Below are positions 55,125 through 64,000 of a stretch of DNA of 64,000 bases, in pieces. A program made the position numbers and the translations under genes. The notes under the pieces were generated by a model. The model ran no database searches, was not told the origin of the DNA, and worked only from the letters and a program-made list of their open reading frames with translations. Source of the stretch: Acidovorax sp. 107 (lineage in GTDB: Bacteria > Pseudomonadota > Gammaproteobacteria > Burkholderiales > Burkholderiaceae_C); assembly GCF_003058055.1 (NCBI RefSeq), contig NZ_QBTZ01000001.1, forward strand, positions 374,501 to 438,500. The letters run 5' to 3'. How positions within the stretch are numbered: the first letter of the stretch is position 1; each line of letters begins with the position of its first letter.

Positions 55125-56934
55125 TGCTTTGACCCATAGTTGCCGCATTGACTTTACCCAGCCGCTGACTGCGGGAGCCGCGCGCCTGCGCCACCGGTTC
55201 GAGGCACCGCGCGAGGTGCTGGTGGCCCATGCATTGCACGAGGTACGCAGCGTGCTCGACGCCGTGTTCGCCGCCGCCCAGCAGGGCCGCTGGTGCGTGG
55301 GCCATGTGCGTTACGAGGCCGCGCCGGCCTTTGATGCCGCATTGCAGACCCACGCGGCCGATGGCCCGCTGGCCTGGTTTGCGGTGTACGACGCGCCCCA
55401 GCCCGGGGCAGACGATGCGGCGGATGCTGCAGCGGCCGCTGCCCCTGCGCAGGTGGTGTGGAACGACAGCCCCGAGCGCGAGGCGTTTGACGCCGCGCTG
55501 GCGCAAATCCAGCAGGCCATCGCAGCGGGCGAGCTGTACCAGGTCAACTACACCGCGCCCTTTCGCGGCACGCTGCAGGGTTCGCCTCAGGCCTTGTTTT
55601 CTGCGTTGCTGCGCGCCCAGCCCGGGGGCTATGCTGCCTACCTGCAGGCGGGTGACGAGCAGGTGCTGTCAGTGTCGCCCGAGCTGTTTTTTGACTGGCA
55701 GGACGCGCCGGAAGGCGGCACCCTGCTGGCCCGCCCCATGAAGGGCACGGCCCCGCGCGGCGCCACCCCCGAGCAGGACGCGCAGCAGGCCGAGCACCTG
55801 CGCACGGCGCCCAAGGAGCGTGCCGAGAACGTGATGATCGTGGACCTGCTGCGCAACGACATGTCGCGCATTGCGCTGCCGCACAGCGTGCACGTGCCCG
55901 CGCTGTTTGCCACGCAGGCCTTGCCCACGGTGTGGCAGATGACCTCGGACGTGACGGCGCGCACGCGGCCCGGCACCACCCTGACGGATGTGTTTGCGGC
56001 GCTGTTCCCTTGTGGCTCCGTCACGGGGGCGCCCAAGGTGCGCGCCATGCAGACGATCCGCGCACTGGAGCCCGCGCCGCGCGGGGTGTATTGCGGCGCC
56101 GTGGGTGTGGTGCGTCCGGCCGGGCTGCCCGATGCGCAGGGCCAGCATGCCGTGGCCGCGACCTTCAACGTCCCCATACGCACCGTGGTGCTGCGGGCCG
56201 AAGGGGCGCAGACCCGCGCCACGTGCGGCATTGGCAGCGGCATCACCTCGGGCGCATTGGCCGATGCCGAGTGGAATGAGTGGCAGCACAAGCGCGCGTT
56301 TGTCGAGCGCGCAAGCCAGCCCTTTGACCTGCTCGAAACCATGGCGCTGCAGGCCGGGACCTTCCGGCACCGGAATGAGCACCTGGCACGCCTGCAGTCG
56401 GCGGCGGCGCACTTCGGTGTGCCCTGGGATGCGGCGGCGGTATCGCAATGCCTGCAGGCACTGGCGGCAGGCCACGCCGAAGGCGCATGGCGCGTGCGCC
56501 TGCTGCTGGGCGCCACGGGCACACCCCGGGCCGAGGCCTTTGCCCTGCAGCCCACAGCCGAGCCCGTGCGCCTGCAACTGGCCCCGCGCACGCTGGCCGA
56601 GGCCCACAGCGAATTTGTGCGGTACAAGACCACGCGCCGCGCGCACTACGCGGCGTTTGCCCCCACCATGCCCGGTGTGTTCGACACCGTGTTGTGGAAC
56701 GCGGCAGGCGAGATCACCGAGAGCACCTTTGGCAACATCGCTGCGCTCATCGACGGGCGCTGGGTGACGCCGCCACTGTCCTGCGGTCTGCTGCCCGGCG
56801 TGGGCCGCGCCGTGGCGCTGCGCGAGGGCCGGGTGACGGAGGCCGTGCTGCGCGTGGCCGATGTGCCCCGCGTGCAAGGCTGGGCGTTCATCAACAGCCT
56901 GCGCGGCTGGCTGGCCGCCACGCTGGACGCATAG
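55099..56934 (+). CDS. pabB: Aminodeoxychorismate synthase component I fused to 4-amino-4-deoxychorismate lyase
   Basis: A 611-residue fusion of PabB (about 1-385) and a PabC-type class IV aminotransferase fold (about 400-611). It makes 4-aminobenzoate for folate from chorismate. GELYQVNYTAPFRGTLQG, RPMKGTAPRG (catalytic Lys), DLLRNDMSRIA and LFPCGSVTGAPKVRAM are PabB motifs. FVRYKTTRRAHYAAF and EITESTFGNIAALIDGRWVTPPLSCGLLPG belong to the lyase half. The GTG at 55099 is inside repeat copy 8 and has no clear ribosome site; a TTG at 55129 is possible. Confidence 0.9.
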   Translation: MHDPLAPPPALTHSCRIDFTQPLTAGAARLRHRFEAPREVLVAHALHEVRSVLDAVFAAAQQGRWCVGHVRYEAAPAFDAALQTHAADGPLAWFAVYDAPQPGADDAADAAAAAAPAQVVWNDSPEREAFDAALAQIQQAIAAGELYQVNYTAPFRGTLQGSPQALFSALLRAQPGGYAAYLQAGDEQVLSVSPELFFDWQDAPEGGTLLARPMKGTAPRGATPEQDAQQAEHLRTAPKERAENVMIVDLLRNDMSRIALPHSVHVPALFATQALPTVWQMTSDVTARTRPGTTLTDVFAALFPCGSVTGAPKVRAMQTIRALEPAPRGVYCGAVGVVRPAGLPDAQGQHAVAATFNVPIRTVVLRAEGAQTRATCGIGSGITSGALADAEWNEWQHKRAFVERASQPFDLLETMALQAGTFRHRNEHLARLQSAAAHFGVPWDAAAVSQCLQALAAGHAEGAWRVRLLLGATGTPRAEAFALQPTAEPVRLQLAPRTLAEAHSEFVRYKTTRRAHYAAFAPTMPGVFDTVLWNAAGEITESTFGNIAALIDGRWVTPPLSCGLLPGVGRAVALREGRVTEAVLRVADVPRVQGWAFINSLRGWLAATLDA

Positions 56935-57359
56935 GACGGCCCTTCGCCCGCCACCGCGCCGCTGGCTTCCAGGGCTTCGGTGATGGTGGCGGAGCGGTTC
57001 ACCCGAGGGGCTGAATGCGCCCAGGTCGCAGGCGCGGCGCCCCGCCCAAGGGCGCCAGGATGTGGCGGAGGTAGCGCGCCCTCCCCGCGCCCTCCCCAGG
57101 TGAGCGAAGCCCGCTGTGGCACTGCAGATTGCTGCACGGACCTCAGCCTTGCCAGGCCCCGCGACGCTGTCTGGCAACCCTTCGCTTGCATCCCGCTACC
57201 TCCTGTGTGCCTGCTTACACCGCATCGCACCAGGCCCACAGGCCTATCGGACACGGCCTACAAAAAGCGCTGTAGTGCCCCGCGAACATGAACCTACACA
57301 CGGCGCCTCTCCAAGGCTTCGTGTGGAACGTTTCATTCAACCCTTCGACAGGAGCCAAC
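56935..57359. other. 425-bp intergenic region
   Basis: GC-rich in the first 200 bp, with no frame I can support on either strand. Near the right end CTACA-N8-TGTAG forms a small dyad (57258-57275), in a context CGGACACGGCCTACAA that includes a CCTAC half-site. It probably holds the promoter of the small gene at 57360. Confidence 0.4.
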
Positions 57360-57560
57360 ATGTCTCAGCAGAACCAGCAGAACCCGCAAAGCAAGCCCTC
57401 CACCCAGCGCCAGTCTCCGGCGGAGCAGCGCCAGGCAGAGCAGAGCACGGGCAGCAACTCCCAGCGCCAACAAGGCGCCCAGAACGAAGTCGACTCGCAA
57501 CAGCGAGGCCATGACCAAAAGCAGCAGGGCGGCCGCGATTCGCAGAAAAGCCAGCCTTGA
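57360..57560 (+). CDS. 66-residue Gln-rich hydrophilic protein
   Basis: A small, very hydrophilic protein, MSQQNQQNPQSKPSTQRQSP onward, with about a third of residues Gln and no hydrophobic core, so probably disordered. The ribosome site is good (acaggagccaacATG). It belongs to a run of stress-looking genes (57.3-60.2 kb). I do not recognise a family; hydrophilin-like desiccation proteins are one possibility. Confidence 0.6.
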   Translation: MSQQNQQNPQSKPSTQRQSPAEQRQAEQSTGSNSQRQQGAQNEVDSQQRGHDQKQQGGRDSQKSQP

Positions 57561-57696
57561 GGCCGTGATGGAAGGCGGCGCGATGGCTACGTGATTGCGG
57601 CCTGCCCAAAGGCACGGCTCCGCGCCACGCGGCCTCCCTCCGCCTTCTCCAGTTTTCTTCTATTTCACTTTTCCCATTGACCGCAAGGAGAACACC

Positions 57697-58452
57697 ATGG
57701 GCTACAGAGACAGCGACGACAGCAATTTTTCGCGTCACGGCATGGGCCGCGATGCCGATGACATGCGCTTTAACGAGCGCGGTGACCACCAGGGCTACGG
57801 CAGCGACGACCACCGTAGCGGCGGCCCTGGCGGTTACCGCCAAGAGCTCGAGGGCCGCAACGATCATCGCAGCGACCGGTATGACCACGAACGCTACGGC
57901 CAGTACGGCCTGACCCGGGGCGGTGGCGGTGCCTACCGCAGTGAATCACAAGGTTACCCCTCGCGCGCCAGCCGCGATGCGGGTGGTTGGTATGGCTCGC
58001 AGAGCCGCTCTGGCTATGACCAGGACCTTGACCGCCCACAGCGCGCGTGGGCCGCGCCGTACGAGAGCCAGGCTTTTCGCGACGCAGAAGGTCGTTTTGC
58101 TTCGCCCTATAGCGAGGGCGACCGGGGCCAGGGCTCCGATGGCAATGCCTACGGCTTCACCCGCAACGCGCCCCCCGCGCTTCAGAACCGGGGTCATCGC
58201 GATCCCGACTACCAGCAGTGGCGCGACGAGCAACTGCGCATGCTGGATGACGACTACGACAGTTGGCGCAAGGAGCGTTACCAGAAGTTCTCCGATGACT
58301 TCAGCCAGTGGCGATCCAGCCGCACCCCCGGTACATCGGGCCAGTCGTCGCAAGGCCAGCACAACCAGAAGGGCTCGGGCGCGAACAACGCTTCCGGCGG
58401 TACGTCCAGCGGCTCCCAGGGCAACACCGCCAAATCCAAGGACGCGACTTGA
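57697..58452 (+). CDS. Gly/Arg/Asp-rich hypothetical protein
   Basis: A 251-residue low-complexity protein, rich in Gly, Arg, Asp, Ser and Tyr (GYRDSDDSNFSRHGMGRDAD, GGGGAYRSESQGY). The only structured-looking part is about 185-215: DPDYQQWRDEQLRMLDDDYD followed by SWRKERYQKFSDDFSQWR. Proteins with this W/Y-R-x-E/D tail are seen in betaproteobacterial stress loci. ATG 57697 follows a clear site (caaggagaacacc). No enzymatic motif. Confidence 0.65.
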   Translation: MGYRDSDDSNFSRHGMGRDADDMRFNERGDHQGYGSDDHRSGGPGGYRQELEGRNDHRSDRYDHERYGQYGLTRGGGGAYRSESQGYPSRASRDAGGWYGSQSRSGYDQDLDRPQRAWAAPYESQAFRDAEGRFASPYSEGDRGQGSDGNAYGFTRNAPPALQNRGHRDPDYQQWRDEQLRMLDDDYDSWRKERYQKFSDDFSQWRSSRTPGTSGQSSQGQHNQKGSGANNASGGTSSGSQGNTAKSKDAT

Positions 58453-58620
58453 CCGTGGCGCCTGACCCCGCCCGAACGGGGGCGGATGCCGGCTCTCGGG
58501 CCGGGGGATGCGTTTGCGACCCCCGGCCCGATCACCGGCCGGGTTGGCCCTGCCTACCGGTCAACGGCTTTTCTTTGTTTTCCCTTCGTTCTCATCCCAC
58601 AGCAGCTTCAAGGAGTCCCC

Positions 58621-59097
58621 ATGCAAACCATCGTTGATGTCATGACCCGGGGTATACGCACTGTCGCTCCGAGCGACACCGTGACGCAGGCAGCGCAAGC
58701 GATGCGCGAACTGGACGTGGGTGCCCTGCCGGTCTGCGACGGTGTACGGCTGATGGGCATGCTGACCGACCGCGACATCGTGGTACGTGGCGTGGCGCAG
58801 GAGCGCGTGCATGCACTGGTGAGTGAACTGATGTCTGAGGGCATGCTGTATTGCCATGAGCACGACGCAGTGTCTGCCGTGCTCGAGTCGATGCGCAGCC
58901 AGCAGGTGCGCCGAATCCCGGTGGTGGACAAGGAACAGCGGCTGGTGGGAATGGTGTCGCTGGGCGACCTGGCCACCCGGGGTAACGAGGACGACCAGAC
59001 AGCGAGCGCACTGCGTGGCATTTCCGAGCCGTCGCAGCCCCATCGCGGCGGACTGTCCGCAGCCAGTGGTGCTGCGGGTGGCGGGCAGACGGACTGA
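58621..59097 (+). CDS. CBS-domain protein
   Basis: A 158-residue protein of two CBS domains (VDVMTRGIRTVAPSDTVTQAAQAM, TDRDIVVRGVA; LMSEGMLYCHEHDAVSAVLESM, IPVVDKEQRLVGMVSLGDLA). Such stand-alone pairs bind adenine nucleotides and serve as energy or stress sensors. The start follows TTCAAGGAGTCCCC. The tail is Gly/Ala-rich. Lies between the low-complexity gene and an SDR gene. Confidence 0.9.
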   Translation: MQTIVDVMTRGIRTVAPSDTVTQAAQAMRELDVGALPVCDGVRLMGMLTDRDIVVRGVAQERVHALVSELMSEGMLYCHEHDAVSAVLESMRSQQVRRIPVVDKEQRLVGMVSLGDLATRGNEDDQTASALRGISEPSQPHRGGLSAASGAAGGGQTD

Positions 59098-59172
59098 TGC
59101 TGCCCGCAGCGCCCTGGCTTGTATTGATTCCCTTATCCCAACGCCTTCCTTGCGGCAGAAAGACATGACGCC

Positions 59173-60246
59173 ATGACCACCTCCACCCTCCCGCGTTCCC
59201 GCCCACCCAGGGCAACCACTGCCAGCGCCACGGCGAAAGAGACTGCAGACAAACACCGCGCGGTCCAGGCCCGTCAGGACCTGCGCGACCACGACAAGGC
59301 TGCGCAGAAAAAGGCCGCTGCTGCCCAGGCAACATCGGCGACCACCACACGTGCCCGCACCCGGCGCGCTGCGCCCGGGCCAGGCCATGACGAGCCCACC
59401 CCACCCTTGCCGCGCCAGCATCTGGACAAACCCGGCCTCGAAGCCGACATGCAGCTCAAACCCCGCTACCAGGCCCAGCACTATCGGGGCAGCGGCAAGC
59501 TCGATGGCATGGCGGTGCTGATCACGGGAGGAGATTCCGGCGTTGGCAGGGCGGTGGCCGTGCTTTGCGCCCGTGAAGGCGCGGATGTGGCCATTGCCTA
59601 CCTGGATGAACACGAGGACGCGCGAAAGACCTGTGAACTGATCGAGACTGAAGGCGGGCGCAGTCTGGCGCTGGCGGGCGACGTGAAGGATGTGGACTTC
59701 TGCAACCAGGCGATCGGCCAGGTCGTGAAGGCGTTTGGCAAGCTCAATGTGCTGATCAACAACGCGGCGTTCCAGGAGCATGCCGCTTCGCTCGACGAAT
59801 TGACCGAGGAACGGTTTGACGAGACGTTCCGCACTAACATCTACGGCTACTTCCACATGGCCAAGGCGGCGCTGCCGCATCTGCAACGCGGCGATTCGAT
59901 CATCAACACGGGCTCGGTCACGGGCCTGCGGGGCAGCAAGGAGTTGCTGGACTATTCGGCCACCAAGGGCGCGATCCGTGCCTTTACCAAGGCGCTGGCG
60001 CACAACCTGGCCGACCGGGGCATTCGCGTGAACGCGGTGGCGCCGGGGCCGGTGTGGACACCGCTGAACCCCGCAGACCGCCCCGCCGGGGAGGTGGAAA
60101 ATTTTGGTGCCAAAACGCACCTGGGCCGCCCGGCGCAACCCGAGGAAATCTCGCCCGCCTACGTGTTCCTGGCGGCGCCGTGTTGCTCCAGCTACGTCAC
60201 GGGCATCGTGCTGCCGATCACCGGCAGCGCAGGCGACGGGGCCTGA
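59173..60246 (+). CDS. Short-chain dehydrogenase/reductase (YghA-like)
   Basis: A 357-residue SDR oxidoreductase. The Rossmann motif is TGGDSGVGRAVAV, NNAAFQEH follows, and the catalytic Tyr/Lys are in YSATKGAIRAF. It resembles E. coli YghA and Bacillus general-stress GsiB-neighbour dehydrogenases in the KPRYQAQHYRGSGKLDGMAVLITG preface. The first 90 residues are an Ala/Thr/Arg/Lys-rich extension, probably disordered, unusual for SDRs. Substrate unknown. Confidence 0.88.
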   Translation: MTTSTLPRSRPPRATTASATAKETADKHRAVQARQDLRDHDKAAQKKAAAAQATSATTTRARTRRAAPGPGHDEPTPPLPRQHLDKPGLEADMQLKPRYQAQHYRGSGKLDGMAVLITGGDSGVGRAVAVLCAREGADVAIAYLDEHEDARKTCELIETEGGRSLALAGDVKDVDFCNQAIGQVVKAFGKLNVLINNAAFQEHAASLDELTEERFDETFRTNIYGYFHMAKAALPHLQRGDSIINTGSVTGLRGSKELLDYSATKGAIRAFTKALAHNLADRGIRVNAVAPGPVWTPLNPADRPAGEVENFGAKTHLGRPAQPEEISPAYVFLAAPCCSSYVTGIVLPITGSAGDGA

Positions 60247-60267
60247 GGCCGGTGAACGCGGGCCGCG

Positions 60268-60627
60268 TCAGAGCCGCTCTTTGGCGTACGAACCCCGGTC
60301 CATATCGACGATCTCCACACTCAGCTGCACCAGCACGCCCTGCGGCCGGGGTGTGCGCTCGCGCAGCACTGCGGCAATGAGGTCAGACAGTTCCTTCTTG
60401 GCCTCGGGCGTGCGCCCGGCGAGCAAGCGCAACTGGGCATGCACAAACGCGCGGTTGGCAGGCGCAATACCGATCTCGAAGCTGTCGGCCACGATAAAGC
60501 GCGTCTTCAGGTCGGCTTCGTCCTGCACCTGGGGATGGGCGCACAGGGCGGCGTTGAGGGCGGTCAGCGTTTCGGCCTCGGGGTAGTGGGGCAGATTGGC
60601 CGAGTATTCGATGGTCAGGTGGGGCAT
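60268..60627 (-). CDS. 5-carboxymethyl-2-hydroxymuconate delta-isomerase-like protein
   Basis: A 119-residue tautomerase-superfamily protein. Pro2 after Met (MPHLTIEYSANL) would be the catalytic N-terminal proline. E. coli HpaF (CHMI) has the same length and opening and acts in homoprotocatechuate degradation. No other aromatic-degradation genes are nearby, so the real substrate is uncertain. ATG 60627 is preferred because it exposes the proline. Confidence 0.82.
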   Translation of the reverse strand: MPHLTIEYSANLPHYPEAETLTALNAALCAHPQVQDEADLKTRFIVADSFEIGIAPANRAFVHAQLRLLAGRTPEAKKELSDLIAAVLRERTPRPQGVLVQLSVEIVDMDRGSYAKERL

Positions 60628-60703
60628 GGAATCGTCTCGTTGGATGGATGGGGAAGGGCCTGCGTAGGCAGGTGGCCTGGGCTGTGCATGGTACTGCGGT
60701 GCA

Positions 60704-61924
60704 TCAACGGCTGAGTGACAGCGTTGCCAGCGCATGCAGCGCCTCTATCAACTGCGCCACGTCGTCGGTGGTGTGAGCGGCCGACAGCGCAATGCGCAGC
60801 CGCGCCGTGCCTGCTGGCACAGTGGGTGGGCGGATGGCAGGCACCCACAGGCCCCGGGCGCGCAGGCCATCCATCAGCGCCAGCGCGGCTTCGTTGCTGC
60901 CAATCACCAGCGCTTGCACCGGCGTATGCGAGGGCAGCAGGTGCCAGCCCAGCGGTGCGGGCAGTGTGGCCAGGCCCTGGCGCAGCTGCGCGATAAGCCC
61001 GTGCAGATGTGCGCGCCGGTCGTCGGCCACCTCCATGATCCGCAGGCTTTGGCGCAGCGCACTCGCCAGCAGCGGCGGGGCGGCGGTGGCAAAGATGTAG
61101 GTACGCGTTTTTTGGAGCAGCCATTCGATGAGGGCCGCGTCACCCGCCACAAAGGCACCGGCAACGCCCGCTGCCTTGCCCAGCGTGGCCATGTAGAGCA
61201 CGCGGCGTGAGGCGTTGGGCCCCGTCAGCCCGGCCTGTGCCAGACTGCCTCGACCTTGGGGGCCCAGCACGCCAAAGCCGTGGGCATCGTCCAGCAGCAG
61301 CAGGGCGTCATAACGCTCGCACAGCGCCAGCAGGGCCGGGATGTCGATCAGGTCGCCGTCCATGCTGAACACCGCATCGCTGATCACCAGCTTGCGCCGT
61401 GCAGGGCTGGCGGCGAGTTGCGCCTCCAGCGCAGCCAGGTCGGCGTGTGGGTAGCGGTGGATGGTGGCGCGTGACAGGCGGGCGCCGTCGATCAGGCAGG
61501 CGTGGTTGAGCGCATCGGAGAACAGCGCATCGCCGTCGCCCACCAGCGCAGGGATGATGCCGGTGTTGGTGGCATAGCCCGCATAAAAGTACAGCGCGCG
61601 GGGCAGTTGCACGTAGGCGGCCAGCTCGTGCTCCAGCGCGTCGTTGGCGGCGCTGTGGCCGCTGACCAGGGGCGAGCCGCCCGAACCCACGCCAAAGCGC
61701 TGGGTGGCCTCGCACGCGGCCTGGGCCAGTGCGGGGTGGCTGGCCAGGCCCAGGTAGTCGTTGCTGCAAAAGGCCAGCATGGGCTGGCCATCCACCAACA
61801 GGCGGGCGCCATCTGCAGGTTCGACCACGCGACGGCGGCGCAGCAGGTGGGCGCGTTCAATGTCTGCCAGGCGCGCGGGGATTTCGTCGAGCCATGACGA
61901 CTGTGGCGCCGTGGGGCTTGTCAT
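60704..61924 (-). CDS. bioF: 8-amino-7-oxononanoate synthase
   Basis: A 406-residue PLP enzyme joining pimeloyl thioester and alanine in biotin synthesis. [39 protein letters not shown] and the PLP lysine in [14 protein letters not shown] identify it. It is last in the bioA-bioD-bioF group and overlaps bioD by four bases (ATGA). Confidence 0.95.
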   Translation of the reverse strand: MTSPTAPQSSWLDEIPARLADIERAHLLRRRRVVEPADGARLLVDGQPMLAFCSNDYLGLASHPALAQAACEATQRFGVGSGGSPLVSGHSAANDALEHELAAYVQLPRALYFYAGYATNTGIIPALVGDGDALFSDALNHACLIDGARLSRATIHRYPHADLAALEAQLAASPARRKLVISDAVFSMDGDLIDIPALLALCERYDALLLLDDAHGFGVLGPQGRGSLAQAGLTGPNASRRVLYMATLGKAAGVAGAFVAGDAALIEWLLQKTRTYIFATAAPPLLASALRQSLRIMEVADDRRAHLHGLIAQLRQGLATLPAPLGWHLLPSHTPVQALVIGSNEAALALMDGLRARGLWVPAIRPPTVPAGTARLRIALSAAHTTDDVAQLIEALHALATLSLSR

Positions 61925-62592
61925 TGCCAGTCCTTGGGCAGGTTAAACACCAGGCTGCCGGGTTCAGGCAGTTCCTGGTACGGCACATCGGCCAGCAGCG
62001 GTGCATTCAGGCGCGCGCGCAGGTAGTCGACGTTGTCTTCGACCGCCTCCATGTCGGGGTCCATGCGGTTGGCCACCCAGCCCGCCAGCGTGAGGCCGCG
62101 TGCGCGGATCGCCTCGGCCGTGAGCAGGGCGTGGTTCAGGCAGCCCAGGCGCAAGCCCACCACCAGCACCACGGGCAGCGCCAGGGCCTGGGCGAGGTCG
62201 GCGCCCGTGAGTGCGTCGGTGAGGGGCACATGAAAGCCACCTGCACCCTCCACCACCACGGCGTCGGCCTGCGCGGCGAGCGCCTGGTAGCTGCGCACGA
62301 TGGCGGCGATGTCGATCTGCACACCCGCCCGCGCCGCCGCGATGTGGGGCGAAAGCGGGTCGGGCAGCAGCACGGGGTTGTCCAGCGCTGGCGGCACGGC
62401 CAGGGTGGAGGCCGAGCGCAGGGCGATCGCGTCTTCACTGGCCCAGTCGTCCCCCCAGGGCACCAGGCCAGCCGCCACGGGCTTCATGCCCACCACGCGG
62501 CCGTGGTGGCGCGCCAGCGCGTGCAGCAGCCCGGCGGACACCAGCGTCTTGCCGACACCGGTATCGGTGCCGGTCACAAAACATCCCATCAT
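61921..62592 (-). CDS. bioD: Dethiobiotin synthetase
   Basis: A 223-residue ATP-dependent enzyme that closes the ureido ring of dethiobiotin. P-loop [16 protein letters not shown] is at the N-terminus, KPVAAGL follows, and [14 protein letters not shown] is the conserved second motif. The ATG at 62592 shares one base with the bioA stop (TGATG), giving tight coupling; a second ATG is one codon later. Confidence 0.95.
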   Translation of the reverse strand: MMGCFVTGTDTGVGKTLVSAGLLHALARHHGRVVGMKPVAAGLVPWGDDWASEDAIALRSASTLAVPPALDNPVLLPDPLSPHIAAARAGVQIDIAAIVRSYQALAAQADAVVVEGAGGFHVPLTDALTGADLAQALALPVVLVVGLRLGCLNHALLTAEAIRARGLTLAGWVANRMDPDMEAVEDNVDYLRARLNAPLLADVPYQELPEPGSLVFNLPKDWQ

Positions 62593-63917
62593 CAACTTTC
62601 CTCCTGCAGGGTGGCGTTCAGCGCCTCCAGCGCGCCATGGGCCAGGCATTGCACCGCCTCGTCGTCGAGCACATAGGGCGGCATGGCGTACAGCGTCTTG
62701 CCAATGGGCCGCAGTACCAGGCCGCGTGCCATGGCGTGCTGGTGGTAGCGGCGCGCAAAGTCGGGAAGGGGTGTGTCTATATCCCAGGCCCAGATCATTC
62801 CGAGGTGGCGCGCATGCCGCACGCGCGGGTGCTGGTTGAGCGATGCGCAGGCGGCGTCGATGCGCTGCGCCAACGCCCTGTTGGCGTTCAGCGCATCCAG
62901 CTGCTCAAACAACTCCAGCGTGGCCAGCGCCGCGCGGCAGGCCAGCGGGTTGCCGGTGTACGAGTGCGAATGCAGAAAGCCACGCGCCACGTCGTCATCG
63001 TAGAACGCGGCATACACCGCGTCCGTCGTCAGCACGGCCGACAGGGGCAGCGTGCCGCCCGTGAGGCCCTTGGACAGACAGATGAAATCCGGCCGGATGC
63101 CCGCCTGCTGGTGCGCGAACATCGTGCCTGTGCGGCCAAAACCCACGGCGATTTCATCGACCACCAAGTGGACCTCGTAGCGGTCGCACAGTGCGCGCGC
63201 CAGGCGCAGGTATTCAGGGTCGTGCATGGCCATGCCTGCTGCGCATTGCACCAGGGGTTCAACGATGAAGGCGGCGGTGGTGCTGTGGAGCTCTTGCAGC
63301 CACGCTTCCAGCGCCGCAGCGGCGCGTCGGGCTACATCCTGCGCGGTTTCGCCCGGGCCTGCGCCGCGTGCATCGGGGCTGGGCACGGTGTCGGCCAGGC
63401 GCACCAGGGGCGCATAGGCCTCGCGGAAGATGGCGATGTCGGTCACGGCCAGCGCGCCCACGGTTTCGCCGTGGTAGCCGCCCGCCAGGCCCACAAAGCG
63501 GCTCTTGGCGGGGCGGCCGGTGTTGCGCCAGTAGTGCGCGCTCATCTTGAGCGCAATCTCGGTGGCGGCCGCGCCGTCGCTGCCGTAGAACGCGTGGCCC
63601 AGGCCGGTGAGTGCGGCCAGGCGCTCGGACAGTTCCACCACGGGCGCATGCGTGAAGCCCGCCAGCATCACATGGTCCAGCCGGCCCAGCTGGTCCACCA
63701 GCGCGGACTGGATGTGCGGGTGGCTGTGGCCAAACAGGTTGACCCACCAGGAGCTGATGCCGTCCAGGTAACGCTGGCCGTCGGTGCCATAGAGCCATGG
63801 ACCCTGGGCGCCGGTGATGGCCACGGGCGGCTGGGCCTCGTGCCGCTTCATCTGCGTGCAAGGGTGCCAGACGCTGGCCAGGCTGCGGGCCACGAGCCCG
63901 TCGTGCGTGGGCTGCAT
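62592..63917 (-). CDS. bioA: Adenosylmethionine-8-amino-7-oxononanoate aminotransferase
   Basis: A 441-residue class III aminotransferase using SAM as amino donor. WHPCTQMK, DGISSWWVNLFGHSHP, GSDGAAATEIALKMS, VVDEIAVGFGRTGTMFAHQ and the PLP lysine in LSKGLTGGTLPLS identify it. It heads bioA-bioD-bioF. bioB is not in the window, and the BioC-like gene lies 60 kb away in this stretch. Confidence 0.95.
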   Translation of the reverse strand: MQPTHDGLVARSLASVWHPCTQMKRHEAQPPVAITGAQGPWLYGTDGQRYLDGISSWWVNLFGHSHPHIQSALVDQLGRLDHVMLAGFTHAPVVELSERLAALTGLGHAFYGSDGAAATEIALKMSAHYWRNTGRPAKSRFVGLAGGYHGETVGALAVTDIAIFREAYAPLVRLADTVPSPDARGAGPGETAQDVARRAAAALEAWLQELHSTTAAFIVEPLVQCAAGMAMHDPEYLRLARALCDRYEVHLVVDEIAVGFGRTGTMFAHQQAGIRPDFICLSKGLTGGTLPLSAVLTTDAVYAAFYDDDVARGFLHSHSYTGNPLACRAALATLELFEQLDALNANRALAQRIDAACASLNQHPRVRHARHLGMIWAWDIDTPLPDFARRYHQHAMARGLVLRPIGKTLYAMPPYVLDDEAVQCLAHGALEALNATLQEES

Positions 63918-63919
63918 GG

Positions 63920-64000
63920 TCAGACGGCCTGGGTGGGCACGGCGTGGCGCAGCGCGGTCTGGCGGTTGTGCTCGTCCACGAAGACCAACTGAGGCTGGTG
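63920..64000 (-). CDS. C-terminal fragment, unrecognised
   Basis: The last 26 residues of a minus-strand protein, reading HQPQLVFVDEHNRQTALRHA then VPTQAV and a stop, 2 bp upstream of bioA. The pattern slightly resembles the tails of acyl-CoA thioesterases, but this is too short to call. Its closeness to bioA suggests one transcript. Confidence 0.5.
   Translation of the reverse strand, partial: HQPQLVFVDEHNRQTALRHAVPTQAV

Noticed and set aside
56646..57254. Minus-strand open frame overlapping the end of pabBC
   Set aside because: Composition is that of a shadow frame of GC-rich coding sequence, and no family motif is visible.

Overview
The window looks like chromosomal DNA of a high-GC betaproteobacterium of the family Comamonadaceae, most like Acidovorax or a close relative. 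The pointers are the cox operon layout (DUF2244, coxB with a fused cytochrome c domain, ctaD, a 38-residue assembly ORF, ctaG, DUF2970, ctaE), a Bug-type solute-binding protein, dense head-to-tail genes with ATGA overlaps, and a short dispersed palindromic repeat with eight copies here. I see no rRNA, tRNA, CRISPR array, prophage or insertion sequence. Almost all of it is core metabolism and housekeeping.

Layout. 0-2.4 kb: end of a LysR-type regulator, trmL, comF, and a BioC-like methyltransferase with a degenerate SAM motif. 2.5-12.4 kb: a complete aa3/caa3 cytochrome c oxidase locus with structural subunits, Cox11 (CtaG), SURF1, two SCO-like proteins, and heme O and heme A synthases. 12.6-23 kb: signalling genes (Aer-like chemoreceptor, two PAS/GGDEF/EAL proteins, an FNR-type regulator with all four iron-sulfur cysteines), a Bug receptor, and rpoH preceded by a perfect CIRCE operator. 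23-29 kb: ftsY divergent from a pair of M16 peptidases, then rsmD and coaD. 29-33 kb: divergent lysR/lysA, then the rhodanese-grxC-secB-gpsA operon known from E. coli. 34-37 kb: gpmA, ctp and moeB.

37-41.5 kb: two response regulators and a CHASE3 histidine kinase beside small stress-type envelope genes (DUF1328, DUF883, BON). 41.6-50.2 kb: the least understood block, a zinc-ribbon metallopeptidase, a transglutaminase-like protein, an 884-residue circularly permuted ATP-grasp/alpha-E fusion and a 1165-residue transglutaminase/DUF2126 protein. It resembles the predicted peptide-ligase/peptidase systems linked to COG2307/COG2308. 50-57 kb: cofactor genes (panB-panC, nadC-nadA, fused pabB-pabC). 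57-60.3 kb: small hydrophilic, CBS-domain and SDR stress-type genes. 60.3-64 kb: a CHMI-type tautomerase and bioA-bioD-bioF.

The most unusual structural feature is the dispersed repeat (core about 36-37 bp with an outer inverted arm). Five of the eight copies overlap the 5' part of a coding sequence. In two secreted proteins the repeat is read in frame as most of the signal peptide. In gpsA and pabBC the start codon lies in the repeat. Other points worth a second look are the CIRCE site on rpoH, the FNR-type cysteine set, an 11-C tract inside a transglutaminase gene, and 16-bp GTAGG-N6-CCTAC palindromes upstream of a response regulator gene and of a 24-residue membrane ORF.
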